NCBI GenBank assembly: GCA_032622095.1
Contig: CP136063.1
Coordinates: 271,181,426 to 271,245,425 of the forward strand
Origin: Siphonodentalium dalli
Lineage: Eukaryota > Mollusca > Scaphopoda > Gadilida > Siphonodentaliidae
Direction of reading: 5' to 3'
DNA length: 64,000 nt
Shown: positions 26,178-38,743 of the stretch, one piece after another
Layout of the letters: the number at the start of each line of letters is the position of its first letter
How positions within the stretch are numbered: the stretch's first letter is position 1
Notes under the pieces: generated by a model
Databases searched by the model: none
Seen by the model: the letters and a program-made list of their open reading frames with translations, nothing else
Told to the model about the DNA's origin: nothing
Program-made: the position numbers and the translations under genes

Positions 26178-28512
26178 GGTCCGAATCGGCATCTCCAGTT
26201 TAGACCTAGTTTAAACTACCAGTTTAAACTGGGTTTTAGTAGTAAAACCAAGTTTTTCTCCACCGCTGGGACGACATAGATTTGGTCGATTGCGTTACCT
26301 GTGGGCCTCACTTGTCCAATTGCAAGAATAGGGGGCGTGGTCTGTATGTTTATTATCGCTACTTGTCAATTCATTGTCCGGTCACGCGACCTGTTGTCGC
26401 TATATAATCTCCTAATCAGGGGAATAACCCGTGCGCTTTGAGAAATCACGACGAATGCACGGTCTGTTGTATAACGGTTAGATATTATCTAATATCATGG
26501 ACGAACGTGACTTTTGGAACTCAAAAATATCTCTTGAGGGCATGGGCGGGGGCCCGCCACAAATACCCCATAGAAACACCACCGCCCCGGGGGTACCATC
26601 CGGACGGGTGAAAATGGGGTATGGACCATTTTTGAGAACGGGAAGGATTTCGGCGAATTTGACGGCATGAATGGGTGGCCCATAATACCCGATAGAAACA
26701 TCACCCCTCACCCCGGGATAACAGGGGTATGGACGGTAAGGATTTAGGCTAATTAATTTGGCAGCAGAAGTGGGTGGCACGATCAAAATACACCATAGAA
26801 CCACCCCTACCCACCCTCACCAGGGGGAGGGGTCCCACGTACCAGAGGAGGTGGAAATTGGGTACGCCCAAATACCGAATAGAAACACCCCAACCCTCAC
26901 CCCCGGGGAAGGGTACCTCAAATAACGCATATAAACACCCCACCCTCACATCCGGGCGGGGTGGGTTGGGTTACCACCCGAGGGGTGAAGATGGGATATG
27001 AACCATGTTCGAGAACGGTAAGGATTTCGGCCAATTTGAAGACAGGGGTGGGTGGCCCGCCCCAAATACCCCATAGAATGGGGTATGGACCGTTATCGAG
27101 AACGGTAAGGATTTCGGCCAATATGACGTCATTGGTGGGCGGCCCGCCCTCAAATATAGTCATAGAAACACCCCCACCCTTACCGCGGGTGAAATTGGGG
27201 TCCGACTGGGGGTGGGGTGTTTCTATGGGGGGCATTTGGGATGTGCCACCCACCGTTCTCGAAAATGGTCCATACCCCATTTCACCCCCTCGGGGTGGTA
27301 CCTCCGGGTGAGGGTGTTTCTAGGGGGTAGTTGGAGCGGGTTACCCACACTGCTGACGTCAAATTGACTGAAATCCTTACCGTTCTCGAAAATGGTCCAT
27401 ACCCCATTTTCACCTCCTGGTGTGGTTCCCACAGCGTTCAGGGGTGGGCTGTTTCTATGGGACATTTGAGCGGGCCATCCATCCATGCCGTCAATTGGCC
27501 GAAATCCTTACCAGTCTCGAAAATGGTCCATATCCCACGTTCACCCCATCGGTGGTACCCCCCGGATGTGAGGGGTGGGGTGTTTCTATGGGTTATTTGG
27601 GGCGAGCAACCCACCCATACTATCAAATTGGCTGAAATCCTTACAGTTCTCCAAAATAGTCCATACTCCACCCCCTCAGGGTGACCGTTACCCTCCCCCG
27701 GGTGAAGGCTGTGGTGTCTCTGATAGGTATTTGGGCGGGCCACCAACCCATGCGTCAAATTGACCGAAAGAGACCTTTTTGTGAATAAGGAATCAGTTTC
27801 AAAAGTCATGTTCGTGTCTAACGTGTCAATCTGATCAGTCCGATCCCGCCATGCTCTCAGCCGCCAAATCGACATCCGAACGAGCGAATTGCAAACAGAC
27901 ATATATAGCAAGAAATCATCCATCACACTGCCACATATTTTGTTAGAATTTATCTCATAAGTACCGACATCGCCTCCCCGAATTCCACTAAGACTCTCCT
28001 GCATCTACATTGAGTGACAAACGCCCGCGCATAAACGCCTCCCCCAATTCAAAATAAACACTCCCATATTCACGAAGAACAACATCAATATTGGGCGAAA
28101 AATATCGGCCGAATAATTAAACCCAAAAAACTAGGTTTTAGTCAAACCTGGGGTAGGGTGGTTTAACTTTGAATTTTTTTCAAAGTATATTTAAAGGTGT
28201 ATGTTCGAGGCGAGACGTATGGTACGTATAAATCATATATACCTAAGCTTATACTGATGATTATATAGCCAATTCACCACAAACAATTAGTAATATTACC
28301 ATAACTTTATCACGTTAATAAAACATAGTTTCAACTTAAACTGAGTTTATCACAAAACTTGGTTTAAGTACGCTAAAACCCAGTTTTACTCCCATAAACC
28401 TGGTTTAACTACTGTAAAACCAAGTTTAAACCCTACTTAAACCTAGTTTAAACTGGAGTTAAACCTGGTCTAGAATAAAACCTAGTCTAAACCAGAGATG
28501 CCGATTCGGACC
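26178..28512. mobile_element. 2.3-kb element with GGTCCGAATCGGCATC ends, AAA target duplication
   Basis: Terminal inverted repeats of about 35 bp begin GGTCCGAATCGGCATCTC. AAA flanks both sides (26175-26177 and 28513-28515). The left arm of the giant inverted repeat keeps the uninterrupted site at 8355-8362. Subterminal regions contain many 'taaacctggttta'-type palindromes (26195-26260 and 28130-28490). The middle holds a nested foldback array (26498-27823). No transposase is seen. A 3-bp duplication is compatible with PIF/Harbinger or CACTA classes but the ends do not assign it. Confidence 0.88.
26498..27823. repeat. GAACATGAC foldback array, nested copy
   Basis: Ends 'ggacgaacgtgacttttgg' and its complement near 27795-27823. 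Between them are tandem units with 'gagaacggtaaggatttcgg', 'gcatgggtgggtggccc' and 'catagaaacacc'. The first half runs on the plus strand and the second half (from about 27210) is inverted. All open frames here (for example about 27438-28004 minus) are translations of the repeat. Confidence 0.85.
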
Positions 28513-28897
28513 AAATAGTTTGGAAAGAATCTTGAGTTTCCCAAAACTTCATTCTAATATTATAAGATGCAAATTCTTGAAAATCGTTGGTCCTTGTTGT
28601 ACGGTAGATATTGTCTTTCCATCATGCGAGCTCGCAGGGTCACACAAAACATATTGGCTTTACAGTTCCATTTAATCACTGCTTGTGAATGTGAATTTTA
28701 CACCTGTTCAAGGAAGTTGTCTGACAACATTTGCTAATTTATTCAGAAACCAGTACATGTGAGATCTCAGATCACAGAATTGAACTTCTGATAGATAGTG
28801 CATGTGATGAACAGGATGTACCGGTAGATCTGAAGCATCTCTGAAAAATCTGGAAAAATAGGAAGAAAAAAACCACTAATAAGTATACATGTACATG

Positions 28898-29008
28898 TAC
28901 AGTAATGCCCTAATTAATCGACTCGACGAGATCTTTCCGACTAAATCCTGAAAATTTACCTATAATTATGCTGTGGTTATGGAGTCAATTAATTATGGCA
29001 TTACTGTA
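28898..29008. repeat. palindromic MITE 'ACAGTAATGCC', right-arm copy
   Basis: Mirror of 7871-7980, with TA at both edges. Confidence 0.85.
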
Positions 29009-29350
29009 GATGTAACATACATGTACAGTAAAGACCTGATAAATGAAATCACCTACAACTTTCGTAAGTTTTAACAGTAATTTTCTCTGTACATGAACAT
29101 GAAATGACAGTACATGTGATGAAGTCGCTGATTTAAGAAAGACTGAGAACGATTAGTGAGACTAATAAACAAAATATAATTCCTGATACCGGTATATATT
29201 CATCCATTTTTCAGAAATCTATAATTCTTTCAATCAAATGGCAATATTCTCAAACAAAAAGCAATGTTTTATTTCACTTTGTATACATTGATTACATTCA
29301 TTTATTTATTCATTCCCTCATTTCAGTTCTAGTCTAATGCGATTATCCTA

Positions 29351-29824
29351 TTTAAAGATGCATAATCCGAATTAACGCTCGCAAATTACTATTTCTTTGG
29401 CTTTGGGGAAACAAATATTTTATTTGAGTCGAGGAACCCACCCATCAAAGCTCAGAGTGATCAGATATAAATTTTTGCAATCCATTATTTATCACCACTG
29501 GTACTTTTTAGTGGCCTGGCAAAAAGTAAACGAGAAGAAGTTCTCGGATCAAATTGCGTATGAAGATGGATAACTCTAAAGTCAAGTGGTTTTTGTGTGT
29601 CTGATATTTGACAATCCGTTGTTTTAATTACCACACCAAATCACTCAGAATTATTCATGTATGCAACTACGTAACTTCTGTTAAAGAGATTTGCATGGAA
29701 ATCCCCTTTCAAAATTGTTCACTTGACCTTCCCCTTAATAGATTCTGACTGAAGCATATTTAAAAAAAATGTTGTTCGAATCTAATGATATGGGGACTTT
29801 CGAATCAGATTGAGTACCTTTAAA
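29351..29824 (-). repeat. MITE family 'GGTACTCAATC', right-arm copy
   Basis: Mirror of 7077-7546, ending 'gattgagtacctttaaa'. Confidence 0.82.
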
Positions 29825-29907
29825 TACAATTGAAACTTCCTTGTCGTCGCACACTATTTTGAGTTTTGTTTAATAAACCTGGCAAGGTTAGTACATACAT
29901 GTACATG

Positions 29908-30320
29908 TACCCTGCTAGGCAAAACAAGTGTCCACTTAACCACGTTGCGGTTAGCATTGCCACCGCAGCCGAAATGCAACTACATGTACACCGCGGCTCC
30001 AACGGCTAACTACAGTTGGGCCGCGGTGTATTTGCCATTCGGCCATGGTGTAAATGTAATTGCCGCGGTGAACATGTACATTCATTAAACTGAAAAAAGA
30101 CAATACAAACCAGAAATCTAACCATGGTGTACATGCCATCCGGCCCTGTTGTACATGTAGTTGCTTTTCGGCCACGGTGTACATGTGTACTTGTCGTTCG
30201 GCTGCGGTGTACTTGCCGATCGGCCGCGGTACTCAACTGCAGAATTTACAAACTCTGATACCGCAGCCAAACGGCAAATACACTGCGGCGCCAATGGACA
30301 CTTGTTTTTCCAGCAGGGTA
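29908..30320 (-). repeat. CCGCGG MITE, full-length right-arm copy
   Basis: From TACCCTGCTAGGCAAAAC to TTTTTCCAGCAGGGTA, 413 bp with both ends. It corresponds to the truncated copy at 6785-7072. Confidence 0.88.
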
Positions 30321-30690
30321 GATAAGACGGCGGATTGGCGGTACATTCTAACAATTTTTAGCCAAAGATTTACTGATGGGGAAGTCGTGTGAGATTGACA
30401 AATCTGTTTCCAAAGAGAAACTACAACGCGAAACTTGTATATATATCTAGGCATCAGGGAGCTGAATGTGTTCCGAAGTCGGGGAGCGAGTACACCGGGA
30501 ATGCTAAAGGTGAAGATAACTGAAGAATGACCTTCACCTAATACATATGAAATGGTAGGCCAAAACAAAATGAATGTGTATTTCCTGTAACATGCCCCAT
30601 ACAAATAGGGGCGGGCGGTAGGCTTTTCATATTATTTTATTTTTTCATTTTATTTGTTTATGGTCTGGTGTGGGCCACGCCTAACCACAA
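30321..30690. other. right-arm block absent from the left arm
   Basis: It contains at 30548-30600 a second, diverged copy of the arm-terminal sequence 'ggccaaaacaaaatgaatg' in the orientation seen at the left outer end (6057). No gene. Confidence 0.6.
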
Positions 30691-31385
30691 TCAAACACTA
30701 TATTATGACCCGATCAACCAACAAATTGGTGATAAAACCGATATATGCAAACAAGATATAATTATATATATTTTTACGATAATAAGTCCACCAAACAGGA
30801 AATATATCATAGATATAAAATATCTAGTTTGATGCCAACAAAATGGGAATGACAATTACAATGTATGTGCCCCCAGGGAGCAGTTTTAAAAAAAATATCT
30901 CCACGATAAGAAATTCTCCTATCAGAGTTGGGGTACAATGTTTACTTTAGTGATAGTCGCCATTAATTTCCCTGGCCGCTGTAGCTTCCTACTGCGCATG
31001 TCTTATAAGTCACAGCTGGCTACAGCTTTTTTGCTCAAATACACTCAACAATAACGGTACTCCATATCAACACAAACACGTGCTTCCGGTCAGCGAAGAG
31101 GAACGATAACCTGTACTCTTCTGGTATTGAGCCCGGTCGTAATTTGACTAGAACTGTTTGAAGAGTGACGATGTGGCTTTGCGAAAAATATATAAATATA
31201 TCAAAGATATCATTTATCTCGCGAGGTGAATCAAATAAAATGGAACCACGCGTAAATAGTTTGGTTAATATCAGTGTGGTCGGTCAGTTTATAGATTTAT
31301 TTTCTTTATTTAAAACAAATAAAATGAACTTGGGTCGGGTTACGGGAAACACGCATTCATTTTGTTTTGGCCTTATTATCAGGTC

Positions 31386-33240
31386 TGGCAAATGTGAGAA
31401 TACAGCTACAATAGCTGTAATCAGCTAACCTAGCTGTATTCAGCTATATATTATACTCTCAAACCGGCTGTTTTTCGATAATAAACTAGAAACGCTAATT
31501 TGCGCATCAAAATTAGGCTACCATATTATCCGGCCACCCTCAACCAAATCAAAACCGTCACTTGTTTTCTGACAAAGTGTTGCCTTTTGTCGACATGGCA
31601 GTTCTGATTTTTTGTGAAAACTTACTACGGCGGTCGATGTCAGTAAGTATTCTGAGGACTATTTTCTGCGAATGCATTCATTAGCTAACTTATAAAATAA
31701 AGATCAAATTCATCGCAAACACTCGTTTACTTCTTCCCGATGCTAAACCGGTAGGGGGCGTTAGAATGGTGTACCTATATCAAGCATTTAGAATTACATA
31801 CCACTAGCGGTTTGTGAGCGATACTGATAACTATTCATAACGGTATATACAGATATTGTGCGGCATATTGCAAATGTATGGCACAACATAGGGACAACTG
31901 AAATGAAAATGCGACTTATATAATTTCTGAAGTATATTAAACATGAAGTCCTGGTCGTTAGCGAGTCAGAATTATTCAATCTGTTTTGGCGGGAAAATAT
32001 ATAATGTGTGAAAACTTACTAAACATAACAGAGCCATAACATTGTTATTTGTATTTTCGCGATTCGACATACATGTATGCGTTTCCGTATTTTTGGAGAG
32101 TGTCAGCTCAAGCAGTGAGTGGTACTCGCTCGGTAAAACTCTGGTTAGAGATGTTCCCCTTTTTACCTGTTTTAACGCACCAACCAAACTGCGTTTTAGC
32201 AGCATCCTATTTATACTTCCGCCAAGTTCCGGGAATGTTTAAGATGTTCCATCATCGGTGATAAATATTGTATTTAATGTATTTTTCGGGACATGACAAT
32301 CTGCGGGATGGGATGGGGTATGGGACAAAACGACAATCTGCGGGACAGAATTTCAAATTGCGTGGGACGGCCGATATCTCGAGAAATACAGGGCGTAGGG
32401 GGCTCATTTTGGTGTCTAACGAAAGGCACACGTTCGCCCTATCCAAACATATTAACCCCGCCACTAACCAAACACCAGAAGTTGCATTATTTGATCGACA
32501 ACTGACCTAACATGGGGTGGAATTTGGGATAGCATGACAATCTGCGGGACAGGATTTTCAAATTGCGTGGGACGGCCGATAGCTCGAGGAATACAGCGCA
32601 TGGAGGGCTACTTTTGGTGTCTAACGAAAGGCCCACATTCGCCCTATCCACACATATTAACCCCGCAACTGACCGGACACCGGAAGTTACATTATCCGGT
32701 CGACAACTGACCTAACATAAAATGCCACAAACACGAAAAACTGCGTTCGACATTAATGTTTAGAATTTAGATTTCTCGATGAATACACTAGCAAACAACA
32801 AGTTTTAGGTATCAAATAACGCAGTGGAATACTGTGCATTCGTTTTTAGCTACAATATGGCTGTTTTAGTGCGAATATTGTAATGGAGAACACGCAAACA
32901 CGCTCCGATAAAACAGCTAAAAATAGACTCGATGTTTACAATTACAGGATCGATTTCAGCCGGTATATTCAATATAATGGGGCGTATAGTATATCAAAAT
33001 GTAGAATTAGACACAGGGAATGTATGTTTTCCAAATGGGTCCACCAGGCGGTGAAATTGTTGCAGAAATTCGCTCCAAGATATTCGCACTTATTTTTATT
33101 TTAGTTGTGACTAAAAGCCCAGATGCCGGAGCCCAGCGACTAAAAGCCAAGTTACAAAATAGATCAACTGGTTTGAACGAATGAATATGTCAATGGTAAG
33201 ACTATTCAAAAGAATATTCAAATCAAATAGTGTTTATAGA
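31386..33240. repeat. unassigned DNA with a ~205-bp two-copy direct repeat
   Basis: 32330-32513 and 32534-32718 share 'gacaatctgcgggacag', 'tgcgtgggacggccgata', 'ggtgtctaacgaaaggc' and 'cgacaactgacctaacat'. The rest of the interval shows no gene or recognisable repeat. Confidence 0.75.
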
Positions 33241-33254
33241 CTTAAAAACTTATG

Positions 33255-34350
33255 TGTCCGCCATTCATATATGCGGTGAAGTTTTCATATTATCTGCCAG
33301 TAATACGCGGGGGAGGTTCTCATATGAACATATTATCTGCCGGTCATACACGTGGAGGTTCATATTATCCGCCGGTCATACGCGAGGGAAGTTTTCTTAT
33401 TATCCTCCAGTCATACGCGGGGGAAGTTCTGATATGAACATATTATCTGCCGGTCATACGTGGTGGAGGTTCATATTATCCGCCGGTCATACGCGAGGGA
33501 AGTTTTCATATTATCCTCCAGTCATACGCGGGGGAGGTTCTGATATGAATATATTATCTGCCGGTCATACGCGGTGGAGGTTCATTTTATCCACCGGTCA
33601 TACGCGAGGGAGGTTCTCATATTAGCCTCCGGTCATACATAGGGGAGGTTCTCATATGAACATATTATCTGCCGGTCATACACGGTGGAGGTTCATATTA
33701 TCCGCCGGTCATACGCGAGGGAGGTTCTCATATTATCCTCCGGTCATCGTGGGGGAGGTTCTGATATGAACATATTATTCGCCGGTCATACGCAGTGGAG
33801 GTTCATATTATCCACCGGTCATACGCGGTGGAAGTTCTCATATGAACATATTATCCGCCGGTCATACGCGGTGGAGGTTCATATTATCTGCCGGTCATAC
33901 GCGAGGGAAGTTCTCATATTATCCTCCGATCATATGTGGGGGAGGTTCTGATATGAACATATTATCCGCCGGTCATACGCGGTGGAGGTTCATATTATCC
34001 GCTGGTCATACGCGAGGGAGGTTCTCATATTATCCACCGGTTATACGCGAGGGAGGTTCTCATATTAGCCTCCGGTCATACACAGGGGAGGTTCTCATAT
34101 GAACATATTATCCGCCGGTCATACGCGAGGGAGGTTCTCATATTATCCACCGGTTATACGCGAGGGAGGTTCTCATATTATCCTCCGGCCATACGTTGGG
34201 GAGGTTCTCATATGAACATATTATCCGCCGGTCATACGCGGTGGAGGTGCTCATATGAACATATTATCCGCCGGTCATACGCGAGGGAGGTTCTCATATT
34301 ATCCACCGGTCATATGCGAGGGAGGTTCTCATATTATCCTCCGGTCATAC
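33255..34350 (+). repeat. satellite of ~32-43-bp units
   Basis: Units of the form 'ccggtcatacgcgagggagg' plus 'ttctcatattatc', alternating with a longer variant containing 'atatgaacatattatc'. This gives a higher-order pattern. Long open frames (33230-33625, 33842-34102) are repeat translations. Confidence 0.95.
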
Positions 34351-34508
34351 GTACACACTAAACAAAAAGTAGGTAGATTTGGGTAGTTAAAATGTTTTCA
34401 CTACTCTCCTAGTCTTTTTAGCTACTTTTCCTAGTCATTTTAGCTACCTGGAGCTGGTATTTTAAATACTGATTAGGTAGCAAAGATTCTTACATAGGTA
34501 GTTAATGG

Positions 34509-35263
34509 ACGAACATGACATTTGGAACTTATTCCCTATTCTTTATTTTCAAAAATGTGGCTTTCGGCCGATTTCATGGCATGGGTGGGAGGCCGGCCCA
34601 AAATACCACCAAGAAACACCCCGACCCCCACCATCACCCCCGGGGGTGCCACCCCGAGGGGGTGAAAATGGGGATATGGACAATTTTCGAGAACGGTAAG
34701 GATTTCGACCGATTTGACGGCATGGGTGGTTGCCGGCCCCAAATATCACCAAGAAACACCCCGACCCCCACCCATCACCCCCAGGGTGCCCCCCCCGCGA
34801 GGGGGTGAAAATGGGGATATGGACAATTTTCGAGAACGGTAAGGATTTCGACCGAGTTGACGGCATGTGTGGGTGGCCGGCCCCAAATACCACCTAGAAA
34901 CACCCCGACCCCCACCCATCACCCCCGGGGGTGCCACCCCGAGGGGGTGAAAATTGGGATATGGACAATTTTCGAGAACGGTAAGGATTTCGACCGATTT
35001 GACGGCATGGGTGGGTGGCCGGCCCCAAATACCACATAGAAACACCCCGACCCCACCCTCACCCCGGGGGTGCCACCCCGAGGAGTGAAAATGGGGTATG
35101 GACCATTCTCGAGAACGGCAAGGATTTCGACCAATTTGACGGCATGAGTGGGTGGCCGACCCCAAATACCACATAGAAACACCCCCTGGGGTGGTGGGTG
35201 GGGGTCGGGGTGATTCTTGGTGGTATTTGGGGTCGGGAATAAGTTCCAAATGTCATGTTCGTG
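34509..35263. mobile_element. GAACATGAC foldback element with ~142-bp tandem units
   Basis: Inverted ends of about 26 bp, 'cgaacatgacatttggaac', lie at both sides. The interior has at least four tandem units: the phrase 'cgagaacggtaaggatttc' recurs at 34688, 34831, 34973 and 35110 (spacings 143, 142, 137). Each unit carries GC-rich self-complementary runs (CCCCCGGGGGTG). Same family as 26498-27823. No coding capacity. Confidence 0.82.
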
Positions 35264-38200
35264 TTAAACGGTTCGTATTCCTGATTGGTTAAACTGCATG
35301 CCACGTGATCGTTGTTTAAACTCTGTTTGAAAATATTCCGAACTTTAACGGCGGACTTTTCTCGATAACTGTCCAGTCACTCCAGTGGAAATAGCAAGGT
35401 TCCACGTCTTTCTGCCTCTGGCAGTACGCTACGAAACGACCAGATGGTACCAGATGGTACGAAACGTCCAGGTACGAAACGTCTTGTATCCGCCCGGACC
35501 ATGCACGCGGTCGGAACTTCTCTCTGTTGGATTTAGATGATTAAAATATGACATTGCATTCGTTCCCATGGTAAGTTTCTTTTGTACTATCGTATGAACA
35601 CATATGCATGAGGTTTTTATAGGAAATATGACATTTAACGTCCAATTATGAAGTGATCATGGGTGATACATGTACCTCGAATATTGGAAAGGTAGATTTC
35701 CTAAAAATAATAGTATAAGGCCTACTATTAGTAAAGTGTCAGTGTCTTTTTTATTAGTAATGATTAATGTGAGAAGAAAAATTTTGTGTGTCCAACCACA
35801 GTCACTGTACATAAACAGTTCTGGGTAAACAATGGATCGATATATAATGGCCCGATTCAACGATTGGGCTAAAAGTTAAAACAGTCAATTGGTGAACGTT
35901 CAGACGACCACGATTCAATCGTAAGCAGCTGTCGTAAGTGGAAAAATATCCACTATCGATAAAGGAAGTAACCAGTAGTTGAATTGCGCATGCTCATGAC
36001 AATGTTGCAAGCCAAAAAATATTATCAAGCACTGTTTTATTTTAGATGCGAAATCGTGGCATATCCTTGGCTACTTCCAAGCAGTCTGAGTAAACTCATA
36101 CCTAAATATTCATTACAACATTGAATATTAGGTCTGACGGATAACATCGAAATCTCATTTCCAAGTCCTCGGGATTCCGTAATCTGATTGATTGCGTAAA
36201 TTATTTTCCGTCCAATGAAACCGTATGGGTTAATAAACAAGTGTCAGTGGGCGGAGTAACAGAGCGGAATTTCTCCGATCGAAAGCGATGCTTGCAAATA
36301 CAACAGACAGAAACAATGGCTTCGAAATTATATATTCGGTACGATTCGGATTAATTTGAAGGATGTGCTAGACCCGATAGATAGGCCTGCGCATGGTACC
36401 AACTTGGCCTCCCATAAATATAAATAGAACTCACTCACGTCCGTGTATTTGATTTACTTTATTGTACCATGGTTTGCAAATCAAATTATTTGTCGTAAAA
36501 AAATCATCTGAAAGTTAACACCGAGGAAATGACTTAATTTTATGCTTTTAAATAGTTCTAAAGCATCATTTTTGATGACGACCTTATTTTTTGCTCTCGG
36601 ATGCAGCTTTCCGGGTGATGCAGCGAGTTCATCTCCCGAAAAAGAATAGTCGCACACACGACAAATATTATCTGCTGTAATTTTATATCGCGACACAGGC
36701 CATTACTATTGCGAAGCACAACAAATAACACGTGGGGACACCTGTCAATCATCGATGTATTTTTTTTAATCCGTGACGTCATTTTGGGGAAGCTCTTCGC
36801 TGAAAGGAAATGGTTTTGGCTACATAAGCTCCAGACTCTATATTTCAAATATAGAGTCGACGTTCACCCAGACTGACTTCCAAGTAGAGTGACAAAAAAT
36901 CATGTCCCCAAACGGCGTTTCTCCAGTTCCAATGGTTAACAAACTGAACAGTCAAAATGGTCCTATAAGAATCTGGCTAGAGACAAGGAGACATCATTTT
37001 GAGGAAAAACAAGAACTTTCCCAAATACCCTGCCTGTGAAAATAGTACTGTCATCCTGAATAATATCAAAATGTCCTCCATTTGCATTGTTTACATTCTT
37101 AGGAACTATTTTTCTTGGTATGGGAGACCATAATATCCTAACATTATTTTGCGATAGCCGATACACATGCCATGGGGGCGGGGCGGCCATGATTACAAAC
37201 AAACCCATCCGTCAATACTAGAATACGATTACGAATGGAAATCGATCAGTATAGACAATCGCGCATGGGATCAAGCTTTTGATTATGCCCATCAATATAT
37301 ATGGGTTATAAGCTATACCGGTATGATTGTACCTGATAACCGACAATTTCTCGATTAATTTTCATTCAAATGTTATTAAACGTATTTTTTTCTCCACAAT
37401 GTTTTTCTCCCAGTGCACCAAAATAGAATTGACCGGAAGTGAACTCGCACAAGGAGTCCGTCGTAAAATATGACATATTTCGTCGGAATACGGTACTTTC
37501 CTATTCATAAATATGTTTTTATATACATGTAGGCTATTTGATTTTAGAATAATACAATATTCCAGGCCTTCGATTCTGTAAAATGCAGGAGTGTGGTTGG
37601 TCACTCGCCTAACCTGAAACCCAGGCGTGTGATTTTGGTGGATATTTCGGGGGTATAAAATGACAAACGAAGACTCAAAATTAAATCAATTTTATCACCA
37701 TTGTGATTCATCTTGTACACATGTATTCTCCACATTGAAGTAATTAAAACTCCATTCTCGAATTGCGTCGTAATGCTTCCGTTGGATGTAAGTTGTTATG
37801 AAATGCGGTCAGAGACCATGTAACCACGTGAGAGTTTCCTGTTGTGTGAACTCTATCGATATTTTTAAAAATAATGTTTGATTGCCCCGAACTCAAGTTT
37901 CAATTTCTATTCATCTTCACCGCCCATCGGGGCGGCTTCATTTAGAACGCAACACAATCATGGTACCAAAATTACGTTGCATTGGTGATGGGGTGCACGG
38001 TGGGATTAATTTAAATATGTCATGTTGGTAACAATATCTAGCCGAGAATTACTCAGACCTACATACGAATGCGACGACATCGCTAAACGCACCTGACTAT
38101 ACTAATGTTCTAGCGCATGCGCAAAACTTAAAACAATTACTTCCGTCGTATACGGCATGTCTGTCAGTCTTCTCCAGCAAACAAGGTTGATCGTTATTAT

Positions 38201-38643
38201 AAACCCTTTTTCAATCGTGCGCCGAATATCGCCGAGGAGTGTGATTAATTACTCGCCAAGATTTAATTTCAGGCGTGCTATGGTGCGCGAGCGCGATCGC
38301 ACGCCTCATAATCGAAGGCCTGATATTCTGAAACATGTAATTTTTCTATTTATATGATTTGCGTAATAATACGACATCTTGTAATTTCGCTTTCGACTAT
38401 AGACTGGTAATTATAAAAATAAAATATCAACATTTCCATCTCTAAACAGCACAAAACTTCATAAATCGTGGGTAATCAAGCAGCTAAATTAATTCCAACA
38501 ACTTAAATAAACTGAAAGCATCGATTTCATATCATAAACTTGCCCGATTGCATGATCGAATTGTTTTTATGGTCGATTTTCATGTACCTGCTGCGAATTA
38601 AAACATGACAACAACATCATGAGCATGTGTTTACAATAGAAAT

Positions 38644-38743
38644 ATGGCGACTGGCTCCCAAGAAAAACTGACACGTTTTAGCGGACGTTTTTCAAACGAT
38701 ACAGTGAACATTAATCTAAAGCATAGCTCCTTGGCTCTTAACG
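38644..38743 (+). CDS. candidate first exon (weak)
   Basis: An ATG in good context (aatATGGCG) opens 33 codons, beginning MATGSQEKLTRFSG, and stops at a strong donor, AACG|GTATGT. The composition looks coding, but no downstream exon could be matched and no domain is recognised. It may be a host gene into whose intron later repeats, including the 11.5-kb transposon, were inserted. That link is a guess. Confidence 0.25.

Larger units (their letters stand above)
18626..31385 (-). repeat. right arm of giant inverted duplication
   Basis: Reverse-complement counterpart of 6048-13586. It is longer because of three extra blocks: 18979-21324 (including a tandem copy of neighbouring sequence), the 2,335-bp element at 26178-28512, and 30321-30690. 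Outer matching ends at 'ggccttattat' near 31376. No intact gene was found. Confidence 0.92.

Noticed and set aside
27438-28004. 188-codon minus-strand open frame
   Set aside because: Its first part lies in unique AT-rich DNA and the rest is the GC-rich foldback repeat. Glycine/proline-rich translation typical of the repeat.
6048-31385. Inverted repeat as an assembly artefact
   Set aside because: The arms differ by substitutions and by private insertions with proper target duplications, which a false mirror would not show. Long reads would settle it.
33230-34102. Long open frames over the satellite
   Set aside because: They translate the repeat unit in several frames. No start context, splice sites or domain.
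33255-34350. CRISPR-like array
   Set aside because: Spacing and 'spacers' are variants of the same repeat unit, in a eukaryotic context.
34746-35249. 167-codon minus-strand open frame
   Set aside because: Translation of the ~142-bp foldback units; the same peptide recurs per unit.
35557-35582. Possible first exon ending CATG|GTAAGT near 35570
   Set aside because: Only about eight codons before the donor and no partner exon.
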